The notes beneath the pieces were generated by a model, which saw only the letters and a program-made list of their open reading frames with translations, did not search any database and was not told the DNA's origin. The position numbers and the translations under genes were made by a program. A stretch of DNA of 64,000 nt from Allorhodopirellula solitaria (GTDB lineage Bacteria; Planctomycetota; Planctomycetia; Pirellulales; Pirellulaceae), in NCBI RefSeq assembly GCF_007859855.1, contig NZ_SJPK01000007.1, positions 241,577 through 305,576 of the forward strand, given 5' to 3'. Of the stretch, positions 46,989 through 56,603 are shown in pieces (positions within the stretch are counted from its first letter, which is position 1; each line of letters opens with the position of its first letter).

Positions 46989-49178
46989 TCAGCGTTTCTT
47001 GGTCGGCTGGACGTTGAGGATTTTCATCTCGGGGAGGGAGCCGAGGAAGCGGCGGCCGTAAGGTTTGGTCTTGATGCGCCCGTCGAGGACGACGACCATG
47101 CCTTCGTCGGTACGGGTGCGGATCAGACGCCCGAAACCTTGGCGGAATTTAATCACCGCTTCGGGCAGTTGGTAGTCTGAGAACGGGTTGCCCCCGGACG
47201 CCCGGATGGCTTCCAAGCGGGCTTCGAGCAGCGGGTGATCGGGGACCGAGAAGGGAAGTTTGGTGATGATCACATTGGTGAGGGCATCGCCGGGGACGTC
47301 GACGCCTTGCCAAAAGCTGTCGGTGCCGAGCAGGACCCCGCGGGGATTTTCGCGAAAGGCGTCGAGGAGCTGCGTGCGGTTGCGGTCGCCAGCTTGGGAG
47401 TACAGTTCGAGGTCGCGCTCGATTAACCATGGCGTGATCGCTTCGGCGCATCGCCGGAGCAGCGCGTAGCTCGTGAAGAGCACGAAAGTGTGTCCGTCGC
47501 AGTATCCGGCAAAGCGTTTGATCTGCTGCGGGATCGATTTCTCAAAATCTTCTCGCTGTGACGAGGGGTCGGGCAATCCGTTGACGATGACGAGCTTCGC
47601 TTGCTTCTGATAATCGAAGGGGCTGCCGACTTGGAGGTTTCGTCCGCCGGTCAGGCCGACGCGGCTGCGAAAGAATGAGAACCGCTGTTCATCGCCACTG
47701 GCCAGCGTCGCGCTGGTCATGATCACGGAATCGATCTCTTTGTTCTGAAAAAGCTCAGCCCGCAGCGTTTCGCCGATATCGATGGGTGAGGCGGACAGAG
47801 ACACGCGGTCCATGCCGCGGCGATTGCCGGTTTTTTCGACCCAGTAGACGCATTCGTGTTCACTCTTTTGGGCCAACCAATCGCGGAGCCCGCCGGCAAG
47901 AGCGAGCAGCCGGTCGTGAGCGGACTGGAAGTCTTGGCGGTCGGACTCGTTCTTCTGAGCGTCGGCGTGGGCGCGGAGCTTGCGGGCGAGCTGCTCCATC
48001 GGCTCGCTGAGCGGGTTCTCGACGAGGTCGGGGTGGTGGACGCGTCCATTGCGAGATTTCGTTTGCTCGAACCAGTCCAGCACGTCAGCGAATAGGTTGC
48101 TGGCGGCATACCGGCATCTCTCAACCTGGCTTTGCAGGCCTTGGAGCTCATGAGCGACGAGTAGGCCTTTTTGCAGCCGATCGTTGTAGAGTCGATCGAA
48201 GAGATAGTCGAACTGGCCGCTCGTCAGGCGAATGCCGAGGTGGTCACCGGCGACGCCTTCGATCGTATGGCATTCGTCGAGCACGACAACGTCATAGTCG
48301 GGCAGCAGTGAAAAACCTTGCCGCCGCATCGCCATGTCGGTGAAGAGCATGGCATGATTGACGATCATGACCTGGGCATTCTGGGCGCGTCTGCGGGCGC
48401 GAAAGTAGAAACAGTTCTTGAACTCAGGGCATTTGCTGCGGAGGCAGTTGCCCGTGTCGCTGCGGACTTCGTCCCAGACGGCGCCGTCGGGTTTGACCGG
48501 GAGTGTGGCGAGTGATCCATCACCGGTGGTTTTGGACCATTTCTGGACACTGCGGAGTTGTTCGACCTGGAAATCATTGGCCATCAATGACGTTGATTTC
48601 GCCACCGCCCGTTGCATGCGGCGGAGGGACAGGTAGTTCCCGCGTCCCTTGACGAGGACGGCGGAGAATTCACGCGGGATCACGCTGGCCAAGAGGGGGA
48701 CGTCTTTGCCGATGAGTTGCTCTTGCAGGCTGATCGTGTGGGTGGAGATCAGGACGCGGCGGCGTTTTTTCGGATCGCCCGCCCCCTGTTTGGATCGTTT
48801 GGGGTCGACGGTATCGTCGAGTTCATCCTCATCGAGCTGTTCACCAGCCGCTAGCGATTTCCCGTCGGGCGGTTTCGCCGCAGGCTCCTTCGCCGTCGCC
48901 GCTTCACTTTGATTGGCGGTCGCGTGCAGGATCGCGGGGACGAGATAGGCGAAGCTTTTGCCGGTGCCCGTGCCGGCTTCGACGACCAGATGCTCTTTAG
49001 CAGCGATCGCAGCGGCGACCTCGCGGGCCATGTCGAGTTGCTGCTGCCGCGGTTCGTAATTCTTGAGCCGCCGGCTGATGCTGCCGCCCTCCCCGAGAAT
49101 CGCATCGACGTCCAGGTCCGGGGGCTCTGGCGGTGGCTCGGCTGACGAATCCGATGGTGGATCAGTCGGTGAGGTCAC
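46989..49178 (-). CDS. dinG: DinG/XPD-family ATP-dependent DNA helicase
   Basis: A 729-residue superfamily 2 helicase. Motif I is [18 protein letters not shown], motif Ia region [13 protein letters not shown], motif [13 protein letters not shown], later motifs [39 protein letters not shown] and [12 protein letters not shown]. Three Fe-S Cys are present with DinG spacing (Cys245, Cys250, Cys256), but the first ligand position reads [11 protein letters not shown], with Ser184 where E. coli DinG has Cys. A polar, acidic/Lys-rich insert (about 90-138) precedes motif Ia. It would unwind forked or R-loop DNA. Its start is GTG 49178, overlapping the stop of the GNAT-like gene as GTGA, so the two are cotranscribed. 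Confidence 0.88.
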   Translation of the reverse strand: MTSPTDPPSDSSAEPPPEPPDLDVDAILGEGGSISRRLKNYEPRQQQLDMAREVAAAIAAKEHLVVEAGTGTGKSFAYLVPAILHATANQSEAATAKEPAAKPPDGKSLAAGEQLDEDELDDTVDPKRSKQGAGDPKKRRRVLISTHTISLQEQLIGKDVPLLASVIPREFSAVLVKGRGNYLSLRRMQRAVAKSTSLMANDFQVEQLRSVQKWSKTTGDGSLATLPVKPDGAVWDEVRSDTGNCLRSKCPEFKNCFYFRARRRAQNAQVMIVNHAMLFTDMAMRRQGFSLLPDYDVVVLDECHTIEGVAGDHLGIRLTSGQFDYLFDRLYNDRLQKGLLVAHELQGLQSQVERCRYAASNLFADVLDWFEQTKSRNGRVHHPDLVENPLSEPMEQLARKLRAHADAQKNESDRQDFQSAHDRLLALAGGLRDWLAQKSEHECVYWVEKTGNRRGMDRVSLSASPIDIGETLRAELFQNKEIDSVIMTSATLASGDEQRFSFFRSRVGLTGGRNLQVGSPFDYQKQAKLVIVNGLPDPSSQREDFEKSIPQQIKRFAGYCDGHTFVLFTSYALLRRCAEAITPWLIERDLELYSQAGDRNRTQLLDAFRENPRGVLLGTDSFWQGVDVPGDALTNVIITKLPFSVPDHPLLEARLEAIRASGGNPFSDYQLPEAVIKFRQGFGRLIRTRTDEGMVVVLDGRIKTKPYGRRFLGSLPEMKILNVQPTKKR

Positions 49179-50362
49179 GAAAGGGAGCCTTCTGGAGTAT
49201 CGGCAGCCGTGATCTTCTCACTGTCGGTGTCGTCCGATGTCAGCGGCCGATCGTAGATGCGGTGTGTTTTGGTGCAGGTTGCCCCACCGCGCTTGATCGT
49301 CCCGCGAGAAAGTTGGTTGCTTTCGAGCACCCAGGAGAACTCGCCGACTTGGATACCAAAATCGAGGGCGGCCGGGACGATGGGATAGAGCGTGACCAGA
49401 CCGAGGCCCCACTTTTGGTATTCCGGCAGCACATTGGCGCTGACCATCCGCAGTCGCGTGATCTTTTTGCGGCCCATCAGTAGGTGCAGCCAACCCAGCG
49501 GAAAGAGTTTTCCGCCGATCCGCCGGATAATGGGGTTGTAGTCGAGCAAGCCGAACCCGGCGCCGACGGGTTTGCCATCGATCTCGGCGATGCTCGTCAG
49601 CTCAGGAATCAGGAGTTGTTTCAGGCCCGCGCTCTGTTCTTCGACTTCGGCTTCGCTCATGGGCACATAGCCCCAGGTCTGTTGGAGCGATTTGTTATAG
49701 ATTTCCAGGAAAATTCGCACGTCTTCGTTGAAGTGCGAGCGACGGATCCGCCGTGTGCTGGCTTGAAAACGCTTCTGTGCCTCCTCGATGACGAACATCA
49801 GCTTGGGATCGAGATCGTTGAGGATGTCGATGCTGGCCTCGTAGCTGAAGACATCCTGAATCTTGTCAAACCCGGCATCCTTGATCAGTGATTCGTAGTA
49901 CGGGTGGTTGTACGTGATCAGAAACGTGGGAGGCGTATCGAACCCGTCGACGAGCAGGCCCACCTCATAGTTGAGGCTGGGGTGTATCGGTCCACGGGCG
50001 ATCGTCATGTCACGCTGGCGCAGCCAATCGCAGGCGGTGTCCAGGAGCAGGCGGGCGGCTTCCGGGTCGTTCTCGCATTCGAAGAAACCAAAAAATCCGA
50101 CCTGGTCTTTGTGAGTTCGGTTGTGCGCATGGTTGACACAGGCGAGCACGCGACCGACGACTTGGTCATCGCGTCGGACCAGGAATGTTTGTCCCTCGGC
50201 ATCGAGCCAGAAGGGGTGTGGTTTGAAGCCAACGAGCTTCTTTCGTTCGCTCCATAGTGGCGGGACCCAATTCGGATCGTCGCGATACAAACGTCGTTCC
50301 AGTTCAAGAAACGCTTTTTGATCCCGGCGATTTTCGACAGGGTGGCAGGTGACCTGCGACAT
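49175..50362 (-). CDS. GNAT-like acyltransferase family protein
   Basis: A 395-residue protein starting [20 protein letters not shown]. It contains [16 protein letters not shown] and [26 protein letters not shown] (in parts), the signature of a conserved family often annotated as N-acetyltransferase-like, with a duplicated GNAT fold. The second half has [20 protein letters not shown], which resembles an acetyl-CoA loop, and [18 protein letters not shown], similar to FemX/GNAT acceptor regions. ATG 50362 is chosen; the open frame further upstream is Arg-rich and motif-free. It overlaps dinG by 4 bases. Substrate unknown. Confidence 0.8.
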   Translation of the reverse strand: MSQVTCHPVENRRDQKAFLELERRLYRDDPNWVPPLWSERKKLVGFKPHPFWLDAEGQTFLVRRDDQVVGRVLACVNHAHNRTHKDQVGFFGFFECENDPEAARLLLDTACDWLRQRDMTIARGPIHPSLNYEVGLLVDGFDTPPTFLITYNHPYYESLIKDAGFDKIQDVFSYEASIDILNDLDPKLMFVIEEAQKRFQASTRRIRRSHFNEDVRIFLEIYNKSLQQTWGYVPMSEAEVEEQSAGLKQLLIPELTSIAEIDGKPVGAGFGLLDYNPIIRRIGGKLFPLGWLHLLMGRKKITRLRMVSANVLPEYQKWGLGLVTLYPIVPAALDFGIQVGEFSWVLESNQLSRGTIKRGGATCTKTHRIYDRPLTSDDTDSEKITAADTPEGSLS

Positions 50363-50460
50363 GATGGGTTGGTTTTCGCTCGAGCGGGTGCGGAAGAGAA
50401 GTAACAGCCAGGGAGTTCGATTCGGACGAGATTCGCTGGGGGAGTTCAGGGTGGCAGCTC

Positions 50461-50480
50461 GGACGGGCGGAGCCGTCCGG
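50461..50480. repeat. single palindrome related to the 6.0 kb repeats
   Basis: GGACGGGCGGAGCCGTCCGG shares the 16 bp core GACGGGCGGAGCCGTC with the minus strand of the three units at 6042-6133. It stands alone in the gap between two divergent genes. Confidence 0.8.
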
Positions 50481-50537
50481 CTACAATAACAAATTGAGCT
50501 CGATCGGCCCATCACTTTAGTTAAAAGGACAGACCTC

Positions 50538-51407
50538 TTGGAGATTCTCCGTAGCAACCAGAATGCGACGATTCGCCGGCTCGTGGGGTTGCGCAATAAT
50601 CGTCGTCGCCGTGCTGCGGGGGTGGTTTTAGTCGACGGTGCGAGAGAAACGCGGCGGGCGATCGAAGCGGGTTTGGTCATGCGTGGTTTCTACGAACAGG
50701 TGGATGCCAACGCAAACCCGGTCGCAGACGGACCGGACTGGCGTTTTTTGCGAGATCATGCCGTCGAGACGGGAGGGCATCGTGGTGTCGTGGGGGATTT
50801 GTTTTCCAAGGTCTGCTACGGCGAGGCGGCCGACCGCTGCGTCGCGGAGTTCAAGGTTCCGGGCGACACGCTCGCCGATTTGCCGACGCTGGGGCCGGGG
50901 TTGATTCTGGTGCTCGACGGGGTCGAGAAGCCTGGCAATGTGGGGGCCGTGTTTCGCACCGCCGACGCTGCGGGCGTTGCCGCAGTGCTGCTGAGCGATT
51001 GCCCGAGCGACCGTTTCAATGCCAACGCGATCCGCGGTTCACTCGGGGCGGTGTTCACGGTCCCTTCGGCGGCGGGTAGCCAAGTCGAAATCGCCGCATT
51101 TCTCGCCCGCGAAGTCGATGAGGTGTATGCGATGCGAGTGGAGGGATCTGAGTCGCTCTATGACGTGAGTCTGCGGTCGGCGGGCACGCACCGACGGATC
51201 GCGGTCGTACTGGGCAGTGAAGCCGATGGATTGGGTGAACGCTGGCAGAGCTGGCCGGCGGCGAGCAGTGAGGGAGAGGAAAACGCGGCGGGGCGCCCGA
51301 TCGGAGGCATCCAGCTGCCGATGGCCGGACGCGTCGACAGTCTGAATATCTCCGTCTCCGCGGCGGTGGTTGCTTTCGAAGCTGTTCGGCAGCATCGCAA
51401 TCCCTAA
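50538..51407 (+). CDS. SpoU/TrmH-family RNA 2'-O-methyltransferase
   Basis: A 289-residue knotted (SPOUT) methyltransferase that methylates a ribose in tRNA or rRNA with SAM. The N-terminal substrate domain has NATIRRLVGLRNNRRRRAAG. The three SpoU motifs are EKPGNVGAVFRTADAAG, VLGSEADGLGERW and LPMAGRVDSLNISVSAAVVAFE. Between motifs 2 and 3 there is a short polar insert (ASSEGEENAAGRP). The start is TTG 50538, preceded by AAAGGAC about 8 bases upstream; no better ATG or GTG exists before the conserved domain. The target nucleotide is not predictable. It is divergent from the GNAT-like gene. Confidence 0.88.
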   Translation: MEILRSNQNATIRRLVGLRNNRRRRAAGVVLVDGARETRRAIEAGLVMRGFYEQVDANANPVADGPDWRFLRDHAVETGGHRGVVGDLFSKVCYGEAADRCVAEFKVPGDTLADLPTLGPGLILVLDGVEKPGNVGAVFRTADAAGVAAVLLSDCPSDRFNANAIRGSLGAVFTVPSAAGSQVEIAAFLAREVDEVYAMRVEGSESLYDVSLRSAGTHRRIAVVLGSEADGLGERWQSWPAASSEGEENAAGRPIGGIQLPMAGRVDSLNISVSAAVVAFEAVRQHRNP

Positions 51408-51596
51408 GAAATGCACCTTTGCGAAGGTCATTTCACCCCGAACCATCGCGTCATCTGGAAGAATCGCTAACGTCAGCGAGACCGGTCGACGATACAGAGG
51501 TTGTCTAGCACTGCTAAAACGACAAGTGCGTGCTAGTGCGGAAGATGTGCCGGGGGGGTACATGGACCCAGTGATCATGTGTGGAAGGATTCCGTG

Positions 51597-52850
51597 ATGC
51601 AGAGAGACAAGCCTCGAGAGTTGCGTCGATTTCGGCGAAACGTCTCATCGCGATTTTGGCTTGCGAATTTGCTCCGTGAGAGCAGTCTCAACCTGGGAGC
51701 CGGTGTTTCGATCTGTGTTCTTTCCTGTGGAGCCGCAGGTTTTGCGGCTGCCGATAACGGCGAGACCTCGCCTGCAGGCACCTCAGGACATCAGGCGTCG
51801 GAGATTCGGCTGATGGGGGCGGACGTCCGTTTCATGCCGATCGGTCAATCATCCAGCTGCGTCAAGACGGCGCAGGAACCTGGGGTCTCGTCATCTCATC
51901 CATCGCAGGTCGAGCTCACGGAGCCGTCCCACTGCAGCGCCGAAGAGCTCGAGCCACCTCAGTTGGTCGATGCGGGTGTCGACGTGGACAAGATCGTCGA
52001 GAATATCCGTCGCAAGAGTGTTAGCGAAAAACGCGAAGCGATGCCGCCGGGCCAAGCCAATCATCCTCAGATTCTTTCGATTCGTCGACTCGAACTGAAA
52101 TCCGCTCCTGGAAAGCGCGTGCTCGCCACCCGCACGAGCGAGTCTACTCCGCTTACTGGGCCTGCTCCTGATGCAGAGCCGCTGGCTCGCCAACAGGCAG
52201 TTGCCCGCGTCGAGACCCCACGGCTGCAATGGACGGCACCTTCTCAGCCCACCAAAAAAACACCCGAACCTAAGAAATTGCTGCCGCCAAGCATTCTCGT
52301 GCAAAGCGGCGGCGGCGAGGTTGCGGCCCCCGTCGAGAGCCCGCCCATGGACGAGCAGCCTGCCGCGACCGTGCAGGTCGATGCAGCCGAGGAGCCCGCC
52401 GATCCAACAACGATCGCGAGTCTGCCGTTGCTCCCGGTCCCCAATCAACAATGGGTTTCATCCGAAGCCAATGCGACCATCGCTCGCTCGCCACGGCGTC
52501 ATCGACCGATCGCGGTCGTCGCCCCGCCCACGATCGCAGTCGCGCAGTCCAAAGCGAGGCAGCCCGTCCGTTCGCAACACGACGTGCCGACGCGGCTCGC
52601 CGGTTACGTGCGACCTTCTGCGACGTCCCGGGAGGCGACACCCGCCGTCGCGAAAACACTCACGCCCACGCAGCGGATGATGAAAGAGATTCATGCCCGC
52701 TACCCTGACGCGGATGTGGTCTTGGCAAACGTAGAAAATCGATTGGTTGTGCGTGGAAACTGCGATGACCGCAAACAAGCCACTGAAATCATTCGGTTGA
52801 TTCGCAGCCAGCATCTGATCCCGGTGGATGATCAATTGATCATCCGATAG
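51597..52850 (+). CDS. secreted Pro/Ala-rich protein with BON-like C-terminus
   Basis: A 417-residue protein beginning MQRDKPRELRRFRRNVSSRF, then a hydrophobic segment (LNLGAGVSICVLSCGAAGFA) that looks like a signal or anchor. The middle 250 residues are low-complexity Pro/Ala/Glu/Arg. The C-terminal 65 residues (MMKEIHARYPDADVVLANVE, NRLVVRGNCDDRKQATEIIR) resemble a BON or secretin-like small alpha/beta domain. AAGGA lies 7 bases before ATG 51597; a GTG at 51579 is an alternative. It is followed 76 bases later by the BBP7-like gene and may share its transcript. Function unknown. Confidence 0.65.
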   Translation: MQRDKPRELRRFRRNVSSRFWLANLLRESSLNLGAGVSICVLSCGAAGFAAADNGETSPAGTSGHQASEIRLMGADVRFMPIGQSSSCVKTAQEPGVSSSHPSQVELTEPSHCSAEELEPPQLVDAGVDVDKIVENIRRKSVSEKREAMPPGQANHPQILSIRRLELKSAPGKRVLATRTSESTPLTGPAPDAEPLARQQAVARVETPRLQWTAPSQPTKKTPEPKKLLPPSILVQSGGGEVAAPVESPPMDEQPAATVQVDAAEEPADPTTIASLPLLPVPNQQWVSSEANATIARSPRRHRPIAVVAPPTIAVAQSKARQPVRSQHDVPTRLAGYVRPSATSREATPAVAKTLTPTQRMMKEIHARYPDADVVLANVENRLVVRGNCDDRKQATEIIRLIRSQHLIPVDDQLIIR

Positions 52851-52926
52851 ACCAACATTTCAATCGCCAATCGTTCTCAATCTGTCGGTCACGCCCGACC
52901 GTCAACGCATGTCTCGAGGTTCGATC

Positions 52927-54288
52927 ATGAACAGTCCTTGGAAACTACTCACGACTCAACGCGACGGAGAGCCCGTGCTCAGCTCGCGTATGGGTTTGGC
53001 CGCCAGCATCGCGACGCTGGCATGGTCGCTGAGTGGAAGCATGGCGGATGCTCAGCAACAGCGAACCCTGCAGCATGACGGGCATTCCTTTGAGGTCGTG
53101 TCGGCCTCGGACATGTCGAGCGTGTTCGAGATGTCGGGCGGAGAGTCGGTGGGGTCCGAATTCGACCGAAACTTCCCCTTGGCCCAAGGCAGCCAGTTTG
53201 CTGGGGGGCAGCTCGCTAGCAGCTCTTGTGGCGACGGGCAATGCAGTGGATCGTGTGGTGGGCAGTGCGGTGACTCAGCCTGCGGCGTCGGTGGCGGATA
53301 TCGCGGTGGTTTGTTCGGGCACTCGCGGAATTGCGGCGGGCCGTGTAACGATTGTCAGCCGTTTTGTTATGGACGTGTCGAAGCCGTCTACATGCAGCGT
53401 GACGGCTTGGATAACTTCACCCGAGCGCGATCACCCGATCTCTGGTTAGATGATCCGGGGTTCGAGCCCGCTCCACGCATCACGATCGGCACCGCACCGG
53501 ACTGCGTATCGGGTTGTGAATTGAGTTTCACCGGCCCGCTGAACTGGGAGATGAACAACACGGCGGTCCTGAAAAATGGGCAGACCCTGCTCACCGAACG
53601 CATCGAACTGCCCGGGCCAGGTGGGATCGGCACGTTCCAGCAGGACATCGCGTTCACGATGCTCTACGATCCCACGTTGACCAGCCCCGTGGATGACGCC
53701 AACGATCCGGTTCTGTTCCAACGCCAACGCTATGAGTCAACTTACTGGACGGTTGAAGCGAGCAAAACGTCGATGGCTTGGGATATCGCCAAGCTGCTGA
53801 TCGGACCACGCTACATTCGATTCGACGAGGAGTATTCCTACACGGCATCCAATGGTCCGGCTCCCGATCAAAATGCAGCGATCTATTCGGAGGCCTCCAA
53901 CGACCTGATCGGTCTGCAGGTCGGTGCGGATATCTTCAGCCCGATTTGCCGTTCCACGTCGGCGTACTTCCGCGGCCGAGCCGGTGGGTACTACAACCTG
54001 GCCCAGTCGACCGCTTTTGTCGAGGATCAAGCCACCTGGCTCTACGGTGAGAGCGATGAAGACAACGGGTTCGCCGCCATGTTTGAATTGGGCGGCGGGC
54101 TGCAGTACCAAATCTGTGAAATGTTCTCCATCCACGGTGGCGGCGAATTGTGGTACCTCACCCAGGTAGCCACGGCCGAGAACCAGATTCCTACCGTGGT
54201 GGGAGTCAACACGCCCTATCGCGGCACGCAATCGAGCGACGATGTGTTCTTCGCCGGTTTCAACGTCGGTGCGACGATGAAGTACTGA
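52927..54288 (+). CDS. BBP7-like outer-membrane beta-barrel protein
   Basis: A 453-residue exported protein with a long signal region (GLAASIATLAWSLSGSMADA). A Cys/Gly-rich segment follows (GDGQCSGSCGGQCGDSACGV, then GGPCNDCQPFCYGRVEAVYM). The rest is beta-rich with alternating aromatics (WLYGESDEDNGFAAMFELGG, FAGFNVGATMKY) and ends in an aromatic residue, as outer-membrane barrels do. The overall pattern fits the planctomycete BBP7/DUF1551-like family. The Cys-rich segment may form disulfides that link envelope proteins. GAGG lies 9 bases before ATG 52927; ATG 52909 is an alternative. Confidence 0.65.
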   Translation: MNSPWKLLTTQRDGEPVLSSRMGLAASIATLAWSLSGSMADAQQQRTLQHDGHSFEVVSASDMSSVFEMSGGESVGSEFDRNFPLAQGSQFAGGQLASSSCGDGQCSGSCGGQCGDSACGVGGGYRGGLFGHSRNCGGPCNDCQPFCYGRVEAVYMQRDGLDNFTRARSPDLWLDDPGFEPAPRITIGTAPDCVSGCELSFTGPLNWEMNNTAVLKNGQTLLTERIELPGPGGIGTFQQDIAFTMLYDPTLTSPVDDANDPVLFQRQRYESTYWTVEASKTSMAWDIAKLLIGPRYIRFDEEYSYTASNGPAPDQNAAIYSEASNDLIGLQVGADIFSPICRSTSAYFRGRAGGYYNLAQSTAFVEDQATWLYGESDEDNGFAAMFELGGGLQYQICEMFSIHGGGELWYLTQVATAENQIPTVVGVNTPYRGTQSSDDVFFAGFNVGATMKY

Positions 54289-54350
54289 GCTGCTGCAGGG
54301 GGCAGCGGGGCGACCATCGCGGAAGCCAGCCCGGCTGGGCTGGCTCGCAG

Positions 54351-55433
54351 CTAACGAGCGAAGGCGGCCGCGACAGCTTCGTTGACGATCTCACCGTGAT
54401 GGATGTTCAGCGCCGTCGCTAGTTCCAAATCGCGTGGCTCGGCCGTGTTGCCCTGCCCCGCCAAGCGAGTCACATAGGGGAGCGTGGCATTGCACAGGGC
54501 GTAGGTGCTGGTGCGCCCGACCGCGCCGGGCATGTTGGCGACGCAGTAGTGAACGACGTCATCGATGATGTAGGTGGGCTCTTGGTGAGTCGTGGGGCGA
54601 CTTGTCTCGATACAGCCGCCTTGATCAACGGCGACGTCAATGATCACGCTGCCAGGCTGCATCCTTTTGAGGTCTTCGCTGCGGACGAGTTGAGGTGCCT
54701 TTGCCCCGGGGATCAGAACGGCTCCGACCAAGAGATCGGCTTGATCGATCTCCTTCAAAACCGTGTGCCGATCGCTGAAAAGCACGTTCACGTTGGCGGG
54801 CATGATCTCATCAAGGTAACGCAGTCGATCGAGATTCACATCGAGAATCGAAACATCAGCTTGGAATCCCGCCGCGATCCGGGCCGCATTGGCGCCCACG
54901 ACGCCGCCTCCGAGGATTGTGATGTTCGCCGGGGCGACACCAGGGACACCGCCTAGCAGAATGCCGCGTCCCATCTGAGGCTTCTCAAGATATTTGGCGC
55001 CTTCTTGGATGCTCATCCGGCCAGCCACTTCGCTCATCGGTGTCAACAATGGCAGACGATTGTTTTTGTCACGCAGTGTTTCGTACGCGTAACAGGATGC
55101 ACCCGAAGCGATCATGGCATCGGTCAATGATCGGCTGGCGGCAAAGTGAAAGAATGTGAACAGGATCTGCCCGTGGCGGATCAGGTCGTACTCCGAGGGT
55201 TGAGGTTCTTTGACCTTCACGATCATCTCAGCGGCCGCGAACACTTCCTCTGCCGTGTGGACGATCGTGGCACCAGCAGCTTGGAAATCGACGTCGGTCA
55301 TCCCCGATCCCATTCCCGCCCCGGACTGGATGATCACCTCGTGACCACGCGCGGTGAGCTCCTCCGCCCCAACCGGCAACATCGCAATGCGGTATTCGTC
55401 AGATTTGATCTCGGTCGGAACGCCGATACGCAT
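54351..55433 (-). CDS. ald: alanine dehydrogenase
   Basis: A 360-residue NAD-dependent enzyme that interconverts L-alanine with pyruvate and ammonia. Starts [20 protein letters not shown]. Active-site residues are in [13 protein letters not shown] (Lys) and [13 protein letters not shown] (His); the Rossmann motif is [17 protein letters not shown], followed by [13 protein letters not shown]; the C-terminal catalytic region has [20 protein letters not shown] and [18 protein letters not shown]. Length is normal. It stands alone. It could use alanine made by the aspartate decarboxylase near 15 kb, though the loci are separate. Confidence 0.97.
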   Translation of the reverse strand: MRIGVPTEIKSDEYRIAMLPVGAEELTARGHEVIIQSGAGMGSGMTDVDFQAAGATIVHTAEEVFAAAEMIVKVKEPQPSEYDLIRHGQILFTFFHFAASRSLTDAMIASGASCYAYETLRDKNNRLPLLTPMSEVAGRMSIQEGAKYLEKPQMGRGILLGGVPGVAPANITILGGGVVGANAARIAAGFQADVSILDVNLDRLRYLDEIMPANVNVLFSDRHTVLKEIDQADLLVGAVLIPGAKAPQLVRSEDLKRMQPGSVIIDVAVDQGGCIETSRPTTHQEPTYIIDDVVHYCVANMPGAVGRTSTYALCNATLPYVTRLAGQGNTAEPRDLELATALNIHHGEIVNEAVAAAFAR

Positions 55434-56037
55434 GATGGACTCTAAGGTTGGACGGTTCGATGGTATTCAGTGGATGGTAACATGGTAGGTGGATGGCTGT
55501 TTTCGGGTGTTGAGAACACACGGTGTTTTCCCTTCCTATTTCACCCTCCCGGTTCGCTCCCTACTTCACCCTCCCGGCGAAGCTGGGAGGGTCGGAAGAC
55601 GAGCCTTTAGTGAGTCTTCCGGGGAGGGGCGACAGTGCAACGGAAAGTCCCGAACCAGCATGCCCCTCCTCCCCCAGCTTCGGAGACTGCTGGAATGCAA
55701 GCCCGACACGCGAGCAAGGGTTTACCTGACTCCACTCGCTAACGCTTCGGGCTTGTATGGCGGCAGAAAAACATTGGGCACCGACTATTTCAGCAGTCTC
55801 CTTCGTCGGGAGCGGGTGAAGTCGTGCAATCGACTGCCAATAAACAACTTAAAAGCCGCACGACCTCTTCGCTCGGGAGGGAAAGGCATCCAGGCGCCAG
55901 CTGACCGGAGAGGAAAGTCGCGGAGCTCACGCGAGTCTCGCTGTACAATTCAATCCATTTGAAAATGGATCGTCGTTCCGCGCTCGACTGATCGGCCCGT
56001 GGAGGGACGCAACGAATGATATGATTGAGCGAATGCA
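55434..56037. other. repeat-bearing gap between ald and the DUF559 gene
   Basis: No gene is supported in these 604 bases. It holds a family A repeat copy (55539-55629, listed separately). The following 300 bases (CTCCTCCCCCAGCTTCGGAG, GCTAACGCTTCGGGCTTGTA) seem to be further fragments of planctomycete interspersed repeats. The open frames through it are read out of repeats. Confidence 0.5.
55539..55629. repeat. family A repeat, second copy
   Basis: TTCACCCTCCCGG occurs twice (about 55540 and 55565), followed by CGAAGCTGGGAGGGTCGGAA, GACGAGCCTTTAGTGAGTC and TTCCGGGGAGGGG. These match the inner part of the MITE-like element at 14386-14683. The 25 bp outer ends are missing here. Confidence 0.75.
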
Positions 56038-56466
56038 ATGGACGATCAACCGACGCGTCAAACATCGAAAATTTTCCGTCGTGGTCGACGCAAAACGCAA
56101 ACACGATCGGAAGGATTGCTATGGAGTGTACTTCGTGCCAAACAATTGTGTGGCTTGAAGTTTCGCCGTGAACACTCGATCGGGCCTTGGTTTGCCGATT
56201 TTGCGTGCGTCGCCAAAATGCTGGTCGTCGAAATAGATGGTGGATATCACGATGAAAACATCGAGAGTGATTTGCGGCGTCAGCGAGACTTGGAAGAGCG
56301 TGGGTGGAAGGTGCTGCGGTTCACAGACAAGGACATTGAGCAGGACTGCGAAGCTGTCGCTCGCGAAATTGCTAAGCAACTTGATTTGCACTACGTGCAT
56401 ACGAGACGCGCAAAAACCGGTTCAGGCATGAAGGGAAGTGCTCGCCCTCCCCGGAAATCTCGCTGA
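56038..56466 (+). CDS. DUF559 (Vsr-like) endonuclease-domain protein
   Basis: A 142-residue protein of the DUF559 family, a PD-(D/E)xK nuclease relative of very-short-patch repair enzymes. Core motifs: SEGLLWSVLRAKQLCGLKFR, REHSIGPWFADFACVAKMLV (Asp), VEIDGGYHD (E-x-D) and QRDLEERGWKVLRFTDKDIE. The C-terminal 15 residues (GMKGSARPPRKSR region) and the stop codon are encoded by a family A repeat (56441-56511), so the original tail has been replaced or extended. It is flanked on both sides by the same repeat family. ATG 56038 is the only in-frame ATG. Role in repair or as part of a mobile unit is unproven. Confidence 0.85.
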   Translation: MDDQPTRQTSKIFRRGRRKTQTRSEGLLWSVLRAKQLCGLKFRREHSIGPWFADFACVAKMLVVEIDGGYHDENIESDLRRQRDLEERGWKVLRFTDKDIEQDCEAVAREIAKQLDLHYVHTRRAKTGSGMKGSARPPRKSR

Positions 56467-56511
56467 AGGCTCGCTTTCCGACCCTCCCCAGCTTTGCTCG
56501 GGAGGGTGAAG
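56441..56511. repeat. family A repeat, third copy, overlapping a gene end
   Basis: CTCGCCCTCCCCGGAAATCT, CGCTGAAGGCTCGCTTTCC, GACCCTCCCCAGCTTTGCTC and GGGAGGGTGAAG match family A in the orientation seen at 14540-14620. Its first 26 bases encode the end of the DUF559 protein. Confidence 0.8.
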
Positions 56512-56603
56512 CATTTAGGCGGTGGTCAATCAGCGTCCATCGTCTACGAAGACCACGCTCGATACCCTTCATTTTCTGCTTGCCCTGCTATCAACGCGAC
56601 TTC

